Below are positions 1-8,610 of a DNA stretch of 55,581 nt, piece by piece. Each line of letters begins with the position of its first letter. The stretch's first letter is position 1. Origin of the DNA: DATAVB01 sp040414495 (GTDB lineage: Bacteria; Actinomycetota; Actinomycetes; Mycobacteriales; QHCD01). A program made the translations under genes and the position numbers. A model generated the notes under the pieces. It had not been told where the DNA came from, searched no databases, and was given only the letters and a program-made list of their open reading frames with translations. The stretch spans positions 1 through 55,581 of the forward strand of contig JBEDUI010000130.1 of NCBI GenBank assembly GCA_040414495.1. The letters run 5' to 3'.

Positions 1-899
1 GGATCCCAGGTCACCGCGTGGTAGACGTGCCAACCGACCTGAATGGACGGACGGATCGCCTTGGCCGTCCCATAGATATCGCGGGCCACCGATTCCTTGG
101 CCAGGTGCCATTCGTATTCCCAGCGCAGTACCTCCGGATACCGCATCAAGATGCGCAGGAACGTGACCAGATATCCTTCCAGCGGGCGTTTTCCGTCCAG
201 GCAGTCGGTCACCAGCTCGTACAGCTGGGTGAAACCGGTGATGGCGTGCTCGACGTTGATCCCACGCCGATGCGCCAGGGTCTGGCAGTACGTGCAGAAA
301 CACCCTGGTGGTTGGCCATTCGTGAGCAGGCTCGGCAACGGTCCACTGCGTTCGGAGCCGTACATGAAGCCGTCGATGGGGTGATGGGTCACCACGTCCT
401 CGACCGTGGCTACGAGCCAATTGCGATAATCCGGGTTGTTCCAACACGGCAGTGTGCCGCGTCGGCCGTACATGTCGACGGTCAGGATCTTCGGCCAATT
501 GTCGATATAGGTGGCGAGAAAACGCTCGTGCCCTTCGAGAATGCGCGCGTAGACCTGCATCCCCCGGGCCGCCGCCGGCTCGGCCACGTACTCCAGCACA
601 TCGCGCCGCACGTCCTCGTCGGCTTCCCGCGCATGGCGCAGAAACGTACCGCCGTAGTGCTCGTCGTGCACCGGTACCCAGACGTGCCCGACGGCCTGGT
701 GCGTCTTGTCACGCACACCACGGCCATGATCGGCCAAGCCATCGGTGGGACGGCGCTGGGCGAACCGCTGGTAGGCATGGCTGTAGAGCAGCAACGTGTT
801 CACCCGGGCGTTTTGCTGCAACGTATCGAGCACGTGGTCGACACCCTCGTCGAAAACGCTGTGCGAGCCGAGTTGCACACCAACGAACGGTTGGGACAT
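1..899 (-). CDS. Glycoside-hydrolase-like TIM-barrel protein (partial, C-terminus cut off)
   Basis: The reading frame runs from an ATG at 899 through the left edge without a stop, so only the first 299 or so residues are present. It begins MSQPFVGVQLGSHSVFDEGV, and a GGGGAG ribosome site lies just before the ATG. There is no signal peptide, so it is probably cytoplasmic. A CFCTYC cysteine cluster near residue 200 follows a stretch reading DGFMYGSERSG, an arrangement I associate with uncharacterised glycoside-hydrolase-like proteins. It follows the second permease by 16 bases, so it is probably the last known gene of the sugar-import operon and may process the imported glycan. The family assignment is inference; the substrate is unknown. 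Confidence 0.6.
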   Translation of the reverse strand, partial: MSQPFVGVQLGSHSVFDEGVDHVLDTLQQNARVNTLLLYSHAYQRFAQRRPTDGLADHGRGVRDKTHQAVGHVWVPVHDEHYGGTFLRHAREADEDVRRDVLEYVAEPAAARGMQVYARILEGHERFLATYIDNWPKILTVDMYGRRGTLPCWNNPDYRNWLVATVEDVVTHHPIDGFMYGSERSGPLPSLLTNGQPPGCFCTYCQTLAHRRGINVEHAITGFTQLYELVTDCLDGKRPLEGYLVTFLRILMRYPEVLRWEYEWHLAKESVARDIYGTAKAIRPSIQVGWHVYHAVTWD

Positions 900-915
900 G
901 ACTCCCCTTCGCTAT

Positions 916-1815
916 TTACTTGAGGCCACTCATGCTGATTCCGCGAATGAAATAGCGCTGGGCCGCGAGGAACAGCACCAACGTCGGAATCACCGCGAGC
1001 ATGGTGCCGGCCATCAGCTGGGTGTACTGGGTGGCGGATTCACCTTGGAAGAAGGCAAGACCGGCCGGCAGGGTGAATTTGTTGACGTCGCTGAGGTACA
1101 CCAACGGGTTGAAGAAGTCGTTCCAGCTGTTCATGAACGTGAACACCGCGACCGTGGCCAGCGCCGGCTTGGACAGCGGCAGCATGATGGTCAGGAAGAT
1201 CCGCAGATGCGAGGCGCCATCCAGCAGCGCTGCCTCCTCGAATTCCTTCGGTATGCCCATAAAGAACTGTCGCAACAGGAATGTACCGAAGGTGTTGGCG
1301 ACGATCGGCGGCACGATGAGCGGGAAGTGGGTATTGATCAGGTGCAGCTTGGTGTAGACGGAATACAGCGGAATGACCGTCAGCATGTCCGGGATCATCA
1401 GCGAGGCCAGCAGCAGACCGAAGGCCGCGTTCCGACCGGGGAACGACAGTCGGGCGAACCCGTACGCCCCCAGGGAGCAGACGAAGAGCCGTCCGATGAC
1501 GACCAGGACCGCGATATAGGCGCTGTTGATGAAGAACTTGCCGAACGGCAGGATGTCGTTGTTGAACAGGTACGTGTAATTCGAGGTCACCCACGGGTGC
1601 GGAATCCAGTGCGGCGGGAAGGTGACCGCCTCGCTCGGAATCTTGAACGAGGTGGACAACATCCAGATGAACGGACCCACCGTCGTACAGGCGATGATGA
1701 TGCACACCACGTAGATAAACGTGGTGAACCAGCGGCTTTCCCGGTTGGTCGGAATCCGCTTGCGGCGGGGCGCACTGCGACGTTCGGTCGTGGTAGCGGT
1801 AACCGTATCGATCAT
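916..1815 (-). CDS. Carbohydrate ABC transporter permease (MalG/AraQ type)
   Basis: Inner-membrane permease of about 299 residues for ATP-driven sugar uptake. A short charged N-terminus is followed by about six hydrophobic segments. The EAA loop that docks with the ATPase is visible as EEAALLDGA followed by a conserved LPLSKPA. The ATG at 1815 overlaps the stop of the preceding permease in an ATGA, which indicates translational coupling and fixes the start; an upstream extension of the frame would lie inside the neighbouring gene. It pairs with that permease to form the membrane channel. No ATP-binding subunit is encoded nearby, so a shared MsiK-type ATPase elsewhere is likely, as in many actinobacteria (inference). 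Confidence 0.93.
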   Translation of the reverse strand: MIDTVTATTTERRSAPRRKRIPTNRESRWFTTFIYVVCIIIACTTVGPFIWMLSTSFKIPSEAVTFPPHWIPHPWVTSNYTYLFNNDILPFGKFFINSAYIAVLVVIGRLFVCSLGAYGFARLSFPGRNAAFGLLLASLMIPDMLTVIPLYSVYTKLHLINTHFPLIVPPIVANTFGTFLLRQFFMGIPKEFEEAALLDGASHLRIFLTIMLPLSKPALATVAVFTFMNSWNDFFNPLVYLSDVNKFTLPAGLAFFQGESATQYTQLMAGTMLAVIPTLVLFLAAQRYFIRGISMSGLK

Positions 1816-2738
1816 TGGTAGAACACCCATCGCTTGGAGAGCCGCCACTGAATCCAGGTGATCACGCCTAACACCAGGAACAACAGCACCGCCATGGCCG
1901 AGCCGAAGCCCATCTTCCGCAGCTGGAAGGACTGGTACCACAGCTCGTAGATGTAGACATAGGTGCTGTCGCCGGGACCACCGCTGGTCATGACGAAGAT
2001 CAGGCCGAATACCTGGAACGATCCGATCGTCGACATGATGAGCAGGAAGAACAGCGCTGGCGTCAGAACCGGCAACATCACGTGCCGGAACCGATTCAAC
2101 GCACCGGCACCGTCCACTTTGGCCGAATCGAGCAGCTCGGCCGGAACGCTCTGCAGGCCGGCCAGCAGAATGACCATGTTGTAACCCATGATCGCCCAGA
2201 CGCCGGTGATCATCACCGCGATCATCGCCGAGACCGGCTCACCCAGCCAGTGCGGTCCGGTAATTCCGACCAGGCTCAGCAGCCAATTCAGCACGCCGTA
2301 CTGGTCGTCGAAAATCCAGCGCCACACCATGCCGATCGCGACCAGCGAGGTCACGACCGGCATGAAAAACAACGCCCGGAACAGGACGATGCCGCGCGCC
2401 TTCCGGTTGACCAGAAGCGCGAGCACCAGCCCGACCGCGATGCCGACCGGCACGTACACAACGGCGTAGATGATCGTATTGATCAGGCTCTTCATGAATT
2501 CCGGATCGCCGCCGCTGAAAATCCGCGAATAGTTGGCGAACCCGGCCCACTGGGGCGAGCTGATGCCGTCCCAGTTGGTGAGGCTGGTGTAGAGAGTCGG
2601 AATCATCGGCAACACGTTGAACAGCAGCGTGCCGATCACGACCGGTCCGATGAACAGCCAACCTCGGACCGCCGGCCAGGCCGATTTCTTCTTCCGGCGC
2701 TGGGCAGCCGGCCTCGCCCGCGCCGCGGTCACAGCCAT
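1812..2738 (-). CDS. Carbohydrate ABC transporter permease (MalF/UgpA type)
   Basis: The 308-residue partner permease of the sugar importer. After a basic N-terminus (AQRRKKKSAW) it has about six membrane segments, with an EAA loop around ELLDSAKVDGAGALNRF and a following MLPVLTPA. The ATG at 2738 directly abuts the stop of the binding-protein gene with no spacer, and its own stop overlaps the next permease start, so binding protein, MalF-like and MalG-like genes form one transcription unit. The family is clear; the sugar is not. Confidence 0.93.
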   Translation of the reverse strand: MAVTAARARPAAQRRKKKSAWPAVRGWLFIGPVVIGTLLFNVLPMIPTLYTSLTNWDGISSPQWAGFANYSRIFSGGDPEFMKSLINTIIYAVVYVPVGIAVGLVLALLVNRKARGIVLFRALFFMPVVTSLVAIGMVWRWIFDDQYGVLNWLLSLVGITGPHWLGEPVSAMIAVMITGVWAIMGYNMVILLAGLQSVPAELLDSAKVDGAGALNRFRHVMLPVLTPALFFLLIMSTIGSFQVFGLIFVMTSGGPGDSTYVYIYELWYQSFQLRKMGFGSAMAVLLFLVLGVITWIQWRLSKRWVFYQ

Positions 2739-4133
2739 TTAGGCCAGCACCTTCGAGTTCGCGTCGGCCAGTGCGCCACTGGACGTGAGCCGCTTGGCCC
2801 CTTCCTTGGAATTCCAATGCAATTGGCTGATCTCGCTGTTGACCTGCTTGCGGGCCCGCGAAATGTAGTCCTTTGCCGACAGTTTGCCGCTGAGAATGCC
2901 GTTGGCCAGCGTGCCCTCGACGAACGCGTTGGCCCACGCCTCACCGATCGGCCCGCGCGGAAAGCTGATGCCGACCGGATGGCCGCCGGAAGAGGTCAGC
3001 GTTTCGGACCAGACCTGTTTGGACTTCGGGCTGGGATGATCGGTGAACGCGCTCCCCTGCGCGGCCGACTTGAGGTTCGGCACCGCCCATTGGTGTTTGG
3101 CGATCACGTCCTGCGCGGCCTTGCCACACAAGGCCTTCAACGCCAAGTACGCCGCCTTGGGGTCTTTCGCCGTCTTGGGAATGACGAACGCGCGGGCGTA
3201 ATTCTTGGTCATCGCGTACTGCGGCGACTTCGGCCACGGCATGATGTCCCACTTGATGCTGGAGCTGATCTGGGTGACGAAGTCCATTGCCTCCCAGGTC
3301 ATCGCCAGCTTGCCCGAATTGAACAGCGGCAGCTGCTCGACGTCACCGGTCGGCGCGTGTCCGCTCTTGATCAGCTGGACGATCGCATCGATCGCCTTCT
3401 CGTTGGCCGGTGTGTTCACCCCACACTCGGTCTGGTTCGCGTTGAATGCGGTGCCGCCGGATCCATAGAGGACCGGCTCGACGATGTTGGCCGGGAAGCC
3501 GATTCCGTAGACGTCGGTCTTGCCGCCGGACTTCTTGGTCAGCTTGTTGACGTTGGTCATGAATTCGCCCCAACCCCAAGCCTGCGACCAGCTGGTCGGC
3601 GCGGTGATTCCGGCTTTCTTGAACAGGTCCTGGTTGTAATACAGAACGTTGGCGCTCATCGCCGGTTCCATGCAGAACTGGTATCCCTCGACCGTGTTGT
3701 CGGTCCAGAACATGTCGAAATAGTCGTCCTTGTTCATGCCGATCTTTTTGTCCAGCATCCAGGGGTCGAGCTGATGGATCTTCTTGTCCAACGCCAGGCT
3801 GTACACCCTGTCGTCATCCACCCGGGTGATATCCGCGGCCGTGCCGGAGGAAAACAACGCCATGGTCCGCGACCAGTCGGTGCCCGGAGCCGGACGCCAC
3901 TCGATCTTGATTTTCCGCGCGTCCAGGCTCTCCTTCTGCGCGGCGGCGATCATTTCTTTGAACATCGCCTGGTCCGGCGCGTCTCCGATGGACATGAAGC
4001 TCACGCTCGTCCAGCCGGCGGGGGCCGAACCGCTCGATCCGCCACCGCACGCGGATAGTGCCGCGCTGCCGGCGGCGACTGCCAAGCCGCCTTCGAGGAA
4101 CCGACGCCGTGAAATGTGGTCCGGGGCGCTCAT
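2739..4133 (-). CDS. Extracellular solute-binding lipoprotein of a sugar ABC importer (family 1), Tat-exported
   Basis: A 464-residue substrate-binding protein. The N-terminus has a twin-arginine motif (ISRRRFLEGG), a hydrophobic stretch and a lipobox ending LSAC, so the mature protein should be a lipid-anchored lipoprotein exported by the Tat route. The rest fits family 1 carbohydrate-binding proteins (MalE/UgpB type) in length and pattern, including the internal aromatic-rich binding region. It is the first gene of the minus-strand importer operon and is transcribed away from the tartrate dehydratase gene across a gap of about 420 bases, which suggests shared control. The ligand cannot be read from sequence; a sugar acid or glycoside would fit the neighbours (inference). 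Confidence 0.92.
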   Translation of the reverse strand: MSAPDHISRRRFLEGGLAVAAGSAALSACGGGSSGSAPAGWTSVSFMSIGDAPDQAMFKEMIAAAQKESLDARKIKIEWRPAPGTDWSRTMALFSSGTAADITRVDDDRVYSLALDKKIHQLDPWMLDKKIGMNKDDYFDMFWTDNTVEGYQFCMEPAMSANVLYYNQDLFKKAGITAPTSWSQAWGWGEFMTNVNKLTKKSGGKTDVYGIGFPANIVEPVLYGSGGTAFNANQTECGVNTPANEKAIDAIVQLIKSGHAPTGDVEQLPLFNSGKLAMTWEAMDFVTQISSSIKWDIMPWPKSPQYAMTKNYARAFVIPKTAKDPKAAYLALKALCGKAAQDVIAKHQWAVPNLKSAAQGSAFTDHPSPKSKQVWSETLTSSGGHPVGISFPRGPIGEAWANAFVEGTLANGILSGKLSAKDYISRARKQVNSEISQLHWNSKEGAKRLTSSGALADANSKVLA

Positions 4134-4554
4134 GATTGTCTCCTCATTTTCCGCTGGTCAGAACGAAACGTCGGGCCGGGCCCGGCGCTCCAGGATTCGA
4201 CGAAGAGCACGCGGCAATGAGCGCCTCCTCGATTCGGTGGCAGCAACAAAGCATGGCGATCTGAGATATCGGCGGTCCCGGATCGCCGCCGAACAGATCT
4301 CGCTGATAATCCGTAAATCCACGATGCGGAATTCGAATTCTGATCTGCCTGGTAGAGTAAGCCGATCCCGCTAACAGGTCAAGACTCATTAGCCGAGCGA
4401 AACGAGCCGGGTCCACGTCCGTCCACAATTACCGGTGGCGCATCCGCAACCCGCTCTGACCTGCATCGGTACGGACTTCTCGCGCCCGCATCGCGCAGCG
4501 GTTAACGTCGATCGGGTAGTGGAACGAATCTGTCCTAGAGAGGCCAATGCCAGC
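4134..4554. promoter_or_regulatory. Divergent intergenic region between sugar importer and tartrate dehydratase
   Basis: A 421-base gap between divergent starts that should hold promoters for both units. It contains a palindromic GAATTCGAATTC at about 4330-4341, in a locally AT-richer stretch. A 94-codon minus-strand frame (4144-4428) ends just before the binding-protein start but has no recognisable family or good ribosome site, so I treat it as leader DNA. No regulator gene sits here. Confidence 0.4.
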
Positions 4555-5727
4555 ATGCGCATCGTTGATATCCGCGACATCACGGTTCCGATACAGACTG
4601 ACATGAGGAATGCCTTCATCAACTTCTCCTCGATGAACGTCAGCGTGCTCGCGCTCATCACCGACGAGATACGCGATGGCCATCCGGTCATCGGATTCGG
4701 CTTCAACTCAAATGGTCGGTACGCCCAACGCGGTCTGTTGCGTGATCGGCTTATTCCGCGGGTACGAGCCGCCGAGCCGGATTCGCTGGTGAATCCCGAG
4801 ACCGGCATGCTGGATCCCGCCCGTATCTGGACCGCGGCGATGCGGGACGAAAAACCCGGTGGCCACGGCGACCGGGCCGTCGCCATGGGAATTCTCGACA
4901 TGGCGTCCTGGGATCTGGCGGCTAAGTTGGCCGGCCAACCTCTGCATCGGCTGCTCGCGACGACGCGACCCGATCCTGACCAACCGCTGGAGAAGGTGTG
5001 GGTTTATGCGGCTGGTGGCTATTACTACCCCGATCGTGGACTCGACGCATTACAGGACGAGATGCGCGGCTACCTCGACCTGGGTTATCGGACCGTGAAG
5101 ATGAAAATTGGCGGTGCACCGCTGGCCGAGGACCTGCGCCGAATCGAGGCGGTGCTGGATATTCTGCCGGCCGGTTGCCGGCTTGCGGTCGACGCCAACG
5201 GTCGGTTCGAAGCGCAGGAGGCTGTCGCTTACGGCAAAGCGCTCGCGGCCTATGACCTGCAGTGGTACGAGGAGCCGGTCGACCCGCTCGACTATGCCGG
5301 CCTCGCCGAGGTGGCAGAAACCTACCAAGGCCCGCTCGCCACCGGCGAGAATCTACTGTCCTGGCAGGAATCACGGAATCTGCTGCGGTACGGCGGTCTG
5401 CGCCCCGATCGTGATGTGTTGCAGATGGACCCTGCGCTCAGCTACGGGCTCACCGAATTCCGCACCACGCTGACCACAATGGACGAGTACGGCTGGAGTT
5501 CGCGGCGGTGCGTGCCACACGGCGGGCATCAGTTCGCGTTGGCCATCTCGGCCGCTTTACATCTCGGTGGTTGCGAGTCATATCCCGGCGTATTCGCCCC
5601 ATTCGGCGGATTCGCCGACGGTTACGACGTTGAAAATGGATTCATCACGCCGTGCGAGGCCCCCGGTATCGGGCTGGAAGAGAAGTCGTCCCTGCGCGAG
5701 ATTCTGCGCGAAGCAGCCGGCCGATAA
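4555..5727 (+). CDS. tarD: D(-)-tartrate dehydratase, enolase superfamily
   Basis: A 390-residue enolase-superfamily enzyme predicted to dehydrate D-tartrate to oxaloacetate. The ATG at 4555 (MRIVDIRDITVPI) matches the family N-terminus; the frame is open further upstream but that part looks unlike the family. Acid-base and metal residues appear where the superfamily needs them: K182-x-K184, D213, E239, E265, D292 and H322 in a CVPHGGHQ motif. The stretches FGFNSNGRYAQRG, VYAAGGYYYP and PFGGFADG closely resemble my memory of the characterised Bradyrhizobium tartrate dehydratase, including the spacing of these residues. Context of a divergent sugar importer and downstream hydrolases suggests sugar-acid catabolism. 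A dehydratase for a related acid sugar remains possible. Confidence 0.85.
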   Translation: MRIVDIRDITVPIQTDMRNAFINFSSMNVSVLALITDEIRDGHPVIGFGFNSNGRYAQRGLLRDRLIPRVRAAEPDSLVNPETGMLDPARIWTAAMRDEKPGGHGDRAVAMGILDMASWDLAAKLAGQPLHRLLATTRPDPDQPLEKVWVYAAGGYYYPDRGLDALQDEMRGYLDLGYRTVKMKIGGAPLAEDLRRIEAVLDILPAGCRLAVDANGRFEAQEAVAYGKALAAYDLQWYEEPVDPLDYAGLAEVAETYQGPLATGENLLSWQESRNLLRYGGLRPDRDVLQMDPALSYGLTEFRTTLTTMDEYGWSSRRCVPHGGHQFALAISAALHLGGCESYPGVFAPFGGFADGYDVENGFITPCEAPGIGLEEKSSLREILREAAGR

Positions 5728-5918
5728 CGCGGTAGATATTCCGTCCATTCGCAGTTCCTGGACGGAAGTGGCCAATGCCAGCCAGTGCCGGTTCGTTGCG
5801 TACCGGCGCTGGCCCGGCGTAACATCCCTTCTATGGACTAGGCCTTTCACAATACGGAATGCTATTGGCTTGTGGACCGGACGCTGAATAAGCAACGACC
5901 TCAGGGAACGGTGAAACG

Positions 5919-7019
5919 ATGACGGCTGGGTCAGCGACCGCTCCATCACTGGATCAACCGCCCTATGCGGGCCCGGTCATCGACACCGACATCCATATCA
6001 CGCTGCCGGATCTGCGCAGCCTGCATCCGTTTCTGGAACGGCGCTGGCGCGATTATCTGATTGAGAGCGGAACCAAGAGCCTCGAGTCCACTCTGTATCC
6101 GGCCGGCGCGGCGATATCGGCCGCACCGCAGTGGCGACCGCCCGCCGGCGGCACCCCCGGCTCGGACCTGCAGGTGTTGCGTTCCACGTTGCTGGACCCG
6201 TGGCGGATCACCTACGGCATCGTGAACTGCGTTTACGGCGTACCGATGATTCACAACGAGGACTGGGCCGCCGCCATGGCCCGGGCGCTCAACGACTGGC
6301 AGCTGGCCGAATGGCTCGAGCCCGAGCCACGGCTGCGTGGCTCGATCATCGTGCCGTTGCAGAATCCCGAACTGGCCGTGGCCGAAATTGACCGGATCGG
6401 CCCCGATCCCCGGTTCGTTCAGATTCTGCTACCAGCGCGGTCGGAAAATCCGCTGGGCAAGCGGCGTTATTGGCCGATGTACGAGGCGGCTGCCCGGCAT
6501 GGTTTGGCCGTGGGCATTTACGCCGGCGGCTCCACCGGCAATCCCATCACCTCGGCTGGTTGGCCAAGTTATTACCTCGAAGACTACGTCGATATGGCCC
6601 AGGCCTTTCAGGCGCAGGTGATCAGCCTGGTGGCCGAGGGCGTGTTCGCGAAGTTTCGCGGGCTGCGGGTTGTGCTGATCGAAAGCGGCTTCACCTGGCT
6701 GCCCTCCACGATGTGGCGGTTCGACAAGAACTGGAAGGGCCTGCGCCGCGAGGTGCCCTGGGTCGACCGAATTCCCTCGGAGATTCTGCACGAACACCTG
6801 CGACTGTCCCTGCAACCTGTGGACGGTCCGGAGGATTCGGACCAGTTGTTGCAGGCGATCAGGCATCTGGGCAGCGAGGACATGTTGCTGTTCTCGACCG
6901 ACTATCCACATTGGCAGGTCGATCGACCGGAGGACATCACGCCGGCCGGCCTGCCCGAACCGTTGCGCGCGAAGATCATGGCGAGCAACGCGACCGCGAC
7001 CTATGGCCGTCTTCGTTGA
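5919..7019 (+). CDS. Amidohydrolase-superfamily protein (amidohydrolase_2/ACMSD-like), copy 1
   Basis: A 366-residue TIM-barrel protein of the amidohydrolase_2 group (metal-dependent hydrolases and decarboxylases). An AGGGAACGG ribosome site precedes the ATG at 5919. The strand-1 metal motif reads D22-T-D24-I-H26 and the C-terminal barrel aspartate is D328 in STDYPHW. In the position where the next paralogue has histidine (GIHFGG), this copy has Y201 (GIYAGG), so metal binding may differ or be lost. It is about half identical to the next gene over long stretches (for example AGWPSYYLEDY against AGWPSYYIEDH), indicating tandem duplication. The reaction is unknown; hydrolysis or decarboxylation of a carboxylic acid or lactone is the reasonable guess. 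Confidence 0.85.
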   Translation: MTAGSATAPSLDQPPYAGPVIDTDIHITLPDLRSLHPFLERRWRDYLIESGTKSLESTLYPAGAAISAAPQWRPPAGGTPGSDLQVLRSTLLDPWRITYGIVNCVYGVPMIHNEDWAAAMARALNDWQLAEWLEPEPRLRGSIIVPLQNPELAVAEIDRIGPDPRFVQILLPARSENPLGKRRYWPMYEAAARHGLAVGIYAGGSTGNPITSAGWPSYYLEDYVDMAQAFQAQVISLVAEGVFAKFRGLRVVLIESGFTWLPSTMWRFDKNWKGLRREVPWVDRIPSEILHEHLRLSLQPVDGPEDSDQLLQAIRHLGSEDMLLFSTDYPHWQVDRPEDITPAGLPEPLRAKIMASNATATYGRLR

Positions 7020-7041
7020 TCGATTCGGTGAGGTGTGAGTA

Positions 7042-8121
7042 ATGACCACGAGCACGCTGGCGCGCCGGCGGACCGAGGCCATTGTGGACTGCGACATTCA
7101 CAACGCCATCCCGTCCGGGGCATTGCGCCCGTACCTACCCACTCGCTGGCGTGAACACGAAGCGGCGATCGGAATGCGCGGCCACCAGGGCTCGGTCTAT
7201 CCGAAAGGCAGCCCCGGTGGGAATCGGGCCGACTCCTGGCCGCCGTCCGGTCTGCCACCGGGCGGTGACCTGGATTTCATGCGGCAGCATCACCTGGATG
7301 CGATCAACGTCGAATTCGGGATACTCAATTGCCTCAGTGGAGCCGGCAGCCAACTCAATCCGGAGTTTTCGGCCGCATTGACCCACGCGGTCAACGAATG
7401 GCAGATCACCGAATGGCTGGAGAAGGAACCGCGGCTGCGGGCCGGGATCGTCGCCGCACAGGAACATCCGGACCTCGCGGTCGCCGAGATCGACCGCATG
7501 GCCGACCATCCCGGCTTTGCCCAGATCCTGTTGTCGGTGCGTACCACCGAACCGTTGGGACGACGCCGGTACTGGCCGATTTACGAGGCGGCGGTACGGC
7601 ATAACCTGCCGATCGGAATTCACTTCGGCGGCGGGGTACGCGGAAATCCGATCAGCGCGGCCGGGTGGCCTTCGTACTACATCGAGGACCACACCGGAAT
7701 GCCGCAGTCGTTCCAGGCCCAGGTCGTCAGCATGGTCTGCGAAGGCGTTTTCGAACGGTTCCCGACCTTGCGGGTCGTCCTCATCGAAGGCGGCTTTGCC
7801 TGGCTGCCACCGTTGATGTGGCGGCTGGACAAGCATTGGTCGCGACTGAAGAGCGAGGTGCCGCACCTGACCCGCAAGCCATCGGAGTACATCCGGGATC
7901 ACATGTGGTTCACCACCCAGCCGATGGAGGAGCCACCGAATCCACGGCACGTGATCGAGGTACTGGAACACCACGGCGCGATCGACAAGGTCATGTTCGC
8001 CACCGACTATCCACATTGGGACTACGACGACCCGGACCGGGCCTTGCCACCGGGTCTAGCCAAGGAGACGAGACAACGAATATTCTCCGGAAACGCCCGC
8101 GAGCTGTACGGTCTGGTATAG
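7042..8121 (+). CDS. Amidohydrolase-superfamily protein (amidohydrolase_2/ACMSD-like), copy 2
   Basis: A 359-residue paralogue of the preceding gene, starting 22 bases after it. Metal-site candidates are D16-C-D18-I-H20, H194 in GIHFGG, and D322 in ATDYPHW. Both copies carry VVLIE(S/G)GF where many family members have a strand-6 histidine, so glutamate may replace it in this subgroup. The gene is followed after 12 bases by the Rieske protein. The two hydrolases could form a heteromer, or act on successive intermediates. Family membership is clear from the sequence; substrate and reaction are not known. Confidence 0.87.
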   Translation: MTTSTLARRRTEAIVDCDIHNAIPSGALRPYLPTRWREHEAAIGMRGHQGSVYPKGSPGGNRADSWPPSGLPPGGDLDFMRQHHLDAINVEFGILNCLSGAGSQLNPEFSAALTHAVNEWQITEWLEKEPRLRAGIVAAQEHPDLAVAEIDRMADHPGFAQILLSVRTTEPLGRRRYWPIYEAAVRHNLPIGIHFGGGVRGNPISAAGWPSYYIEDHTGMPQSFQAQVVSMVCEGVFERFPTLRVVLIEGGFAWLPPLMWRLDKHWSRLKSEVPHLTRKPSEYIRDHMWFTTQPMEEPPNPRHVIEVLEHHGAIDKVMFATDYPHWDYDDPDRALPPGLAKETRQRIFSGNARELYGLV

Positions 8122-8133
8122 AAGGATAGGTAC

Positions 8134-8562
8134 ATGGCCAAATACGTCGTCGGTACCGTGGACGAGATCCCGGTCGGTGCGCGGAAGATCGTCTCCATCG
8201 CCCGCCGCTCGGTGGGGATATTCAATATCGACGGCGAGTATTACGCCGTCCGCAACCAGTGCCCGCACGAGGGCGGACCACTGTGCGAGGGCGTCCTGTC
8301 CGGACTGGTCCGTTCCAACGAGCCGGGCCAGTACGAGTACATCCGGCACGGCGAGATCCTGCGCTGCCCCTGGCATATGTGGGAATTCGACATCAAGACC
8401 GGCCAATCCTGGTTCGATCCGGCCAAGACGCGGGTGCGCAGCTACGAGGCCACCGTCGAGTCCAAAGAGGACCTTGATGCCAACGGGTTCGAAAAGGGCC
8501 CGTACGTCAGCGAAACCTACGAGGTCGAGGTCGACCGCCAGTACGTCGTCGTCCACATCTGA
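8134..8562 (+). CDS. Rieske [2Fe-2S] ferredoxin-like protein
   Basis: A 142-residue single-domain Rieske protein. Cluster ligands are visible as C43-P-H45 in NQCPHEGGPLC and C78-P-W-H81 in RCPWHMWEF, matching the CxH...CxxH pattern. No membrane anchor, oxygenase catalytic domain or reductase domain is fused, so it looks like a soluble electron carrier or a regulatory subunit. It lies 12 bases after the second amidohydrolase and a terminator hairpin follows at once, making it the last gene of the unit. No oxygenase alpha subunit or ferredoxin reductase is encoded nearby, so its electron partners must be elsewhere, or it has another role. Confidence 0.9.
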   Translation: MAKYVVGTVDEIPVGARKIVSIARRSVGIFNIDGEYYAVRNQCPHEGGPLCEGVLSGLVRSNEPGQYEYIRHGEILRCPWHMWEFDIKTGQSWFDPAKTRVRSYEATVESKEDLDANGFEKGPYVSETYEVEVDRQYVVVHI

Positions 8563-8569
8563 CAGAATT

Positions 8570-8600
8570 CGCAAGACCGCTCGCCAAGAGCGGTCTTGCG
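8570..8600. terminator. Bidirectional terminator hairpin after the Rieske gene
   Basis: A perfect 13-bp stem (8570-8582 with 8588-8600) and a 5-base loop lie between two convergent genes. There is no long U tract, which is usual in actinobacteria. Confidence 0.8.
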
Positions 8601-8610
8601 TACGTTCTGC

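Noticed and set aside
2082..4058. Long plus-strand frame opposite the binding protein and permease
   Set aside because: Arg/His/Asp-rich translation without family motifs, antisense to clear genes; an effect of high GC.
4144..4428. 94-codon minus-strand frame between tarD and the binding-protein gene
   Set aside because: No recognisable family, poor ribosome site and atypical composition; it fits as 5' leader of the importer operon.
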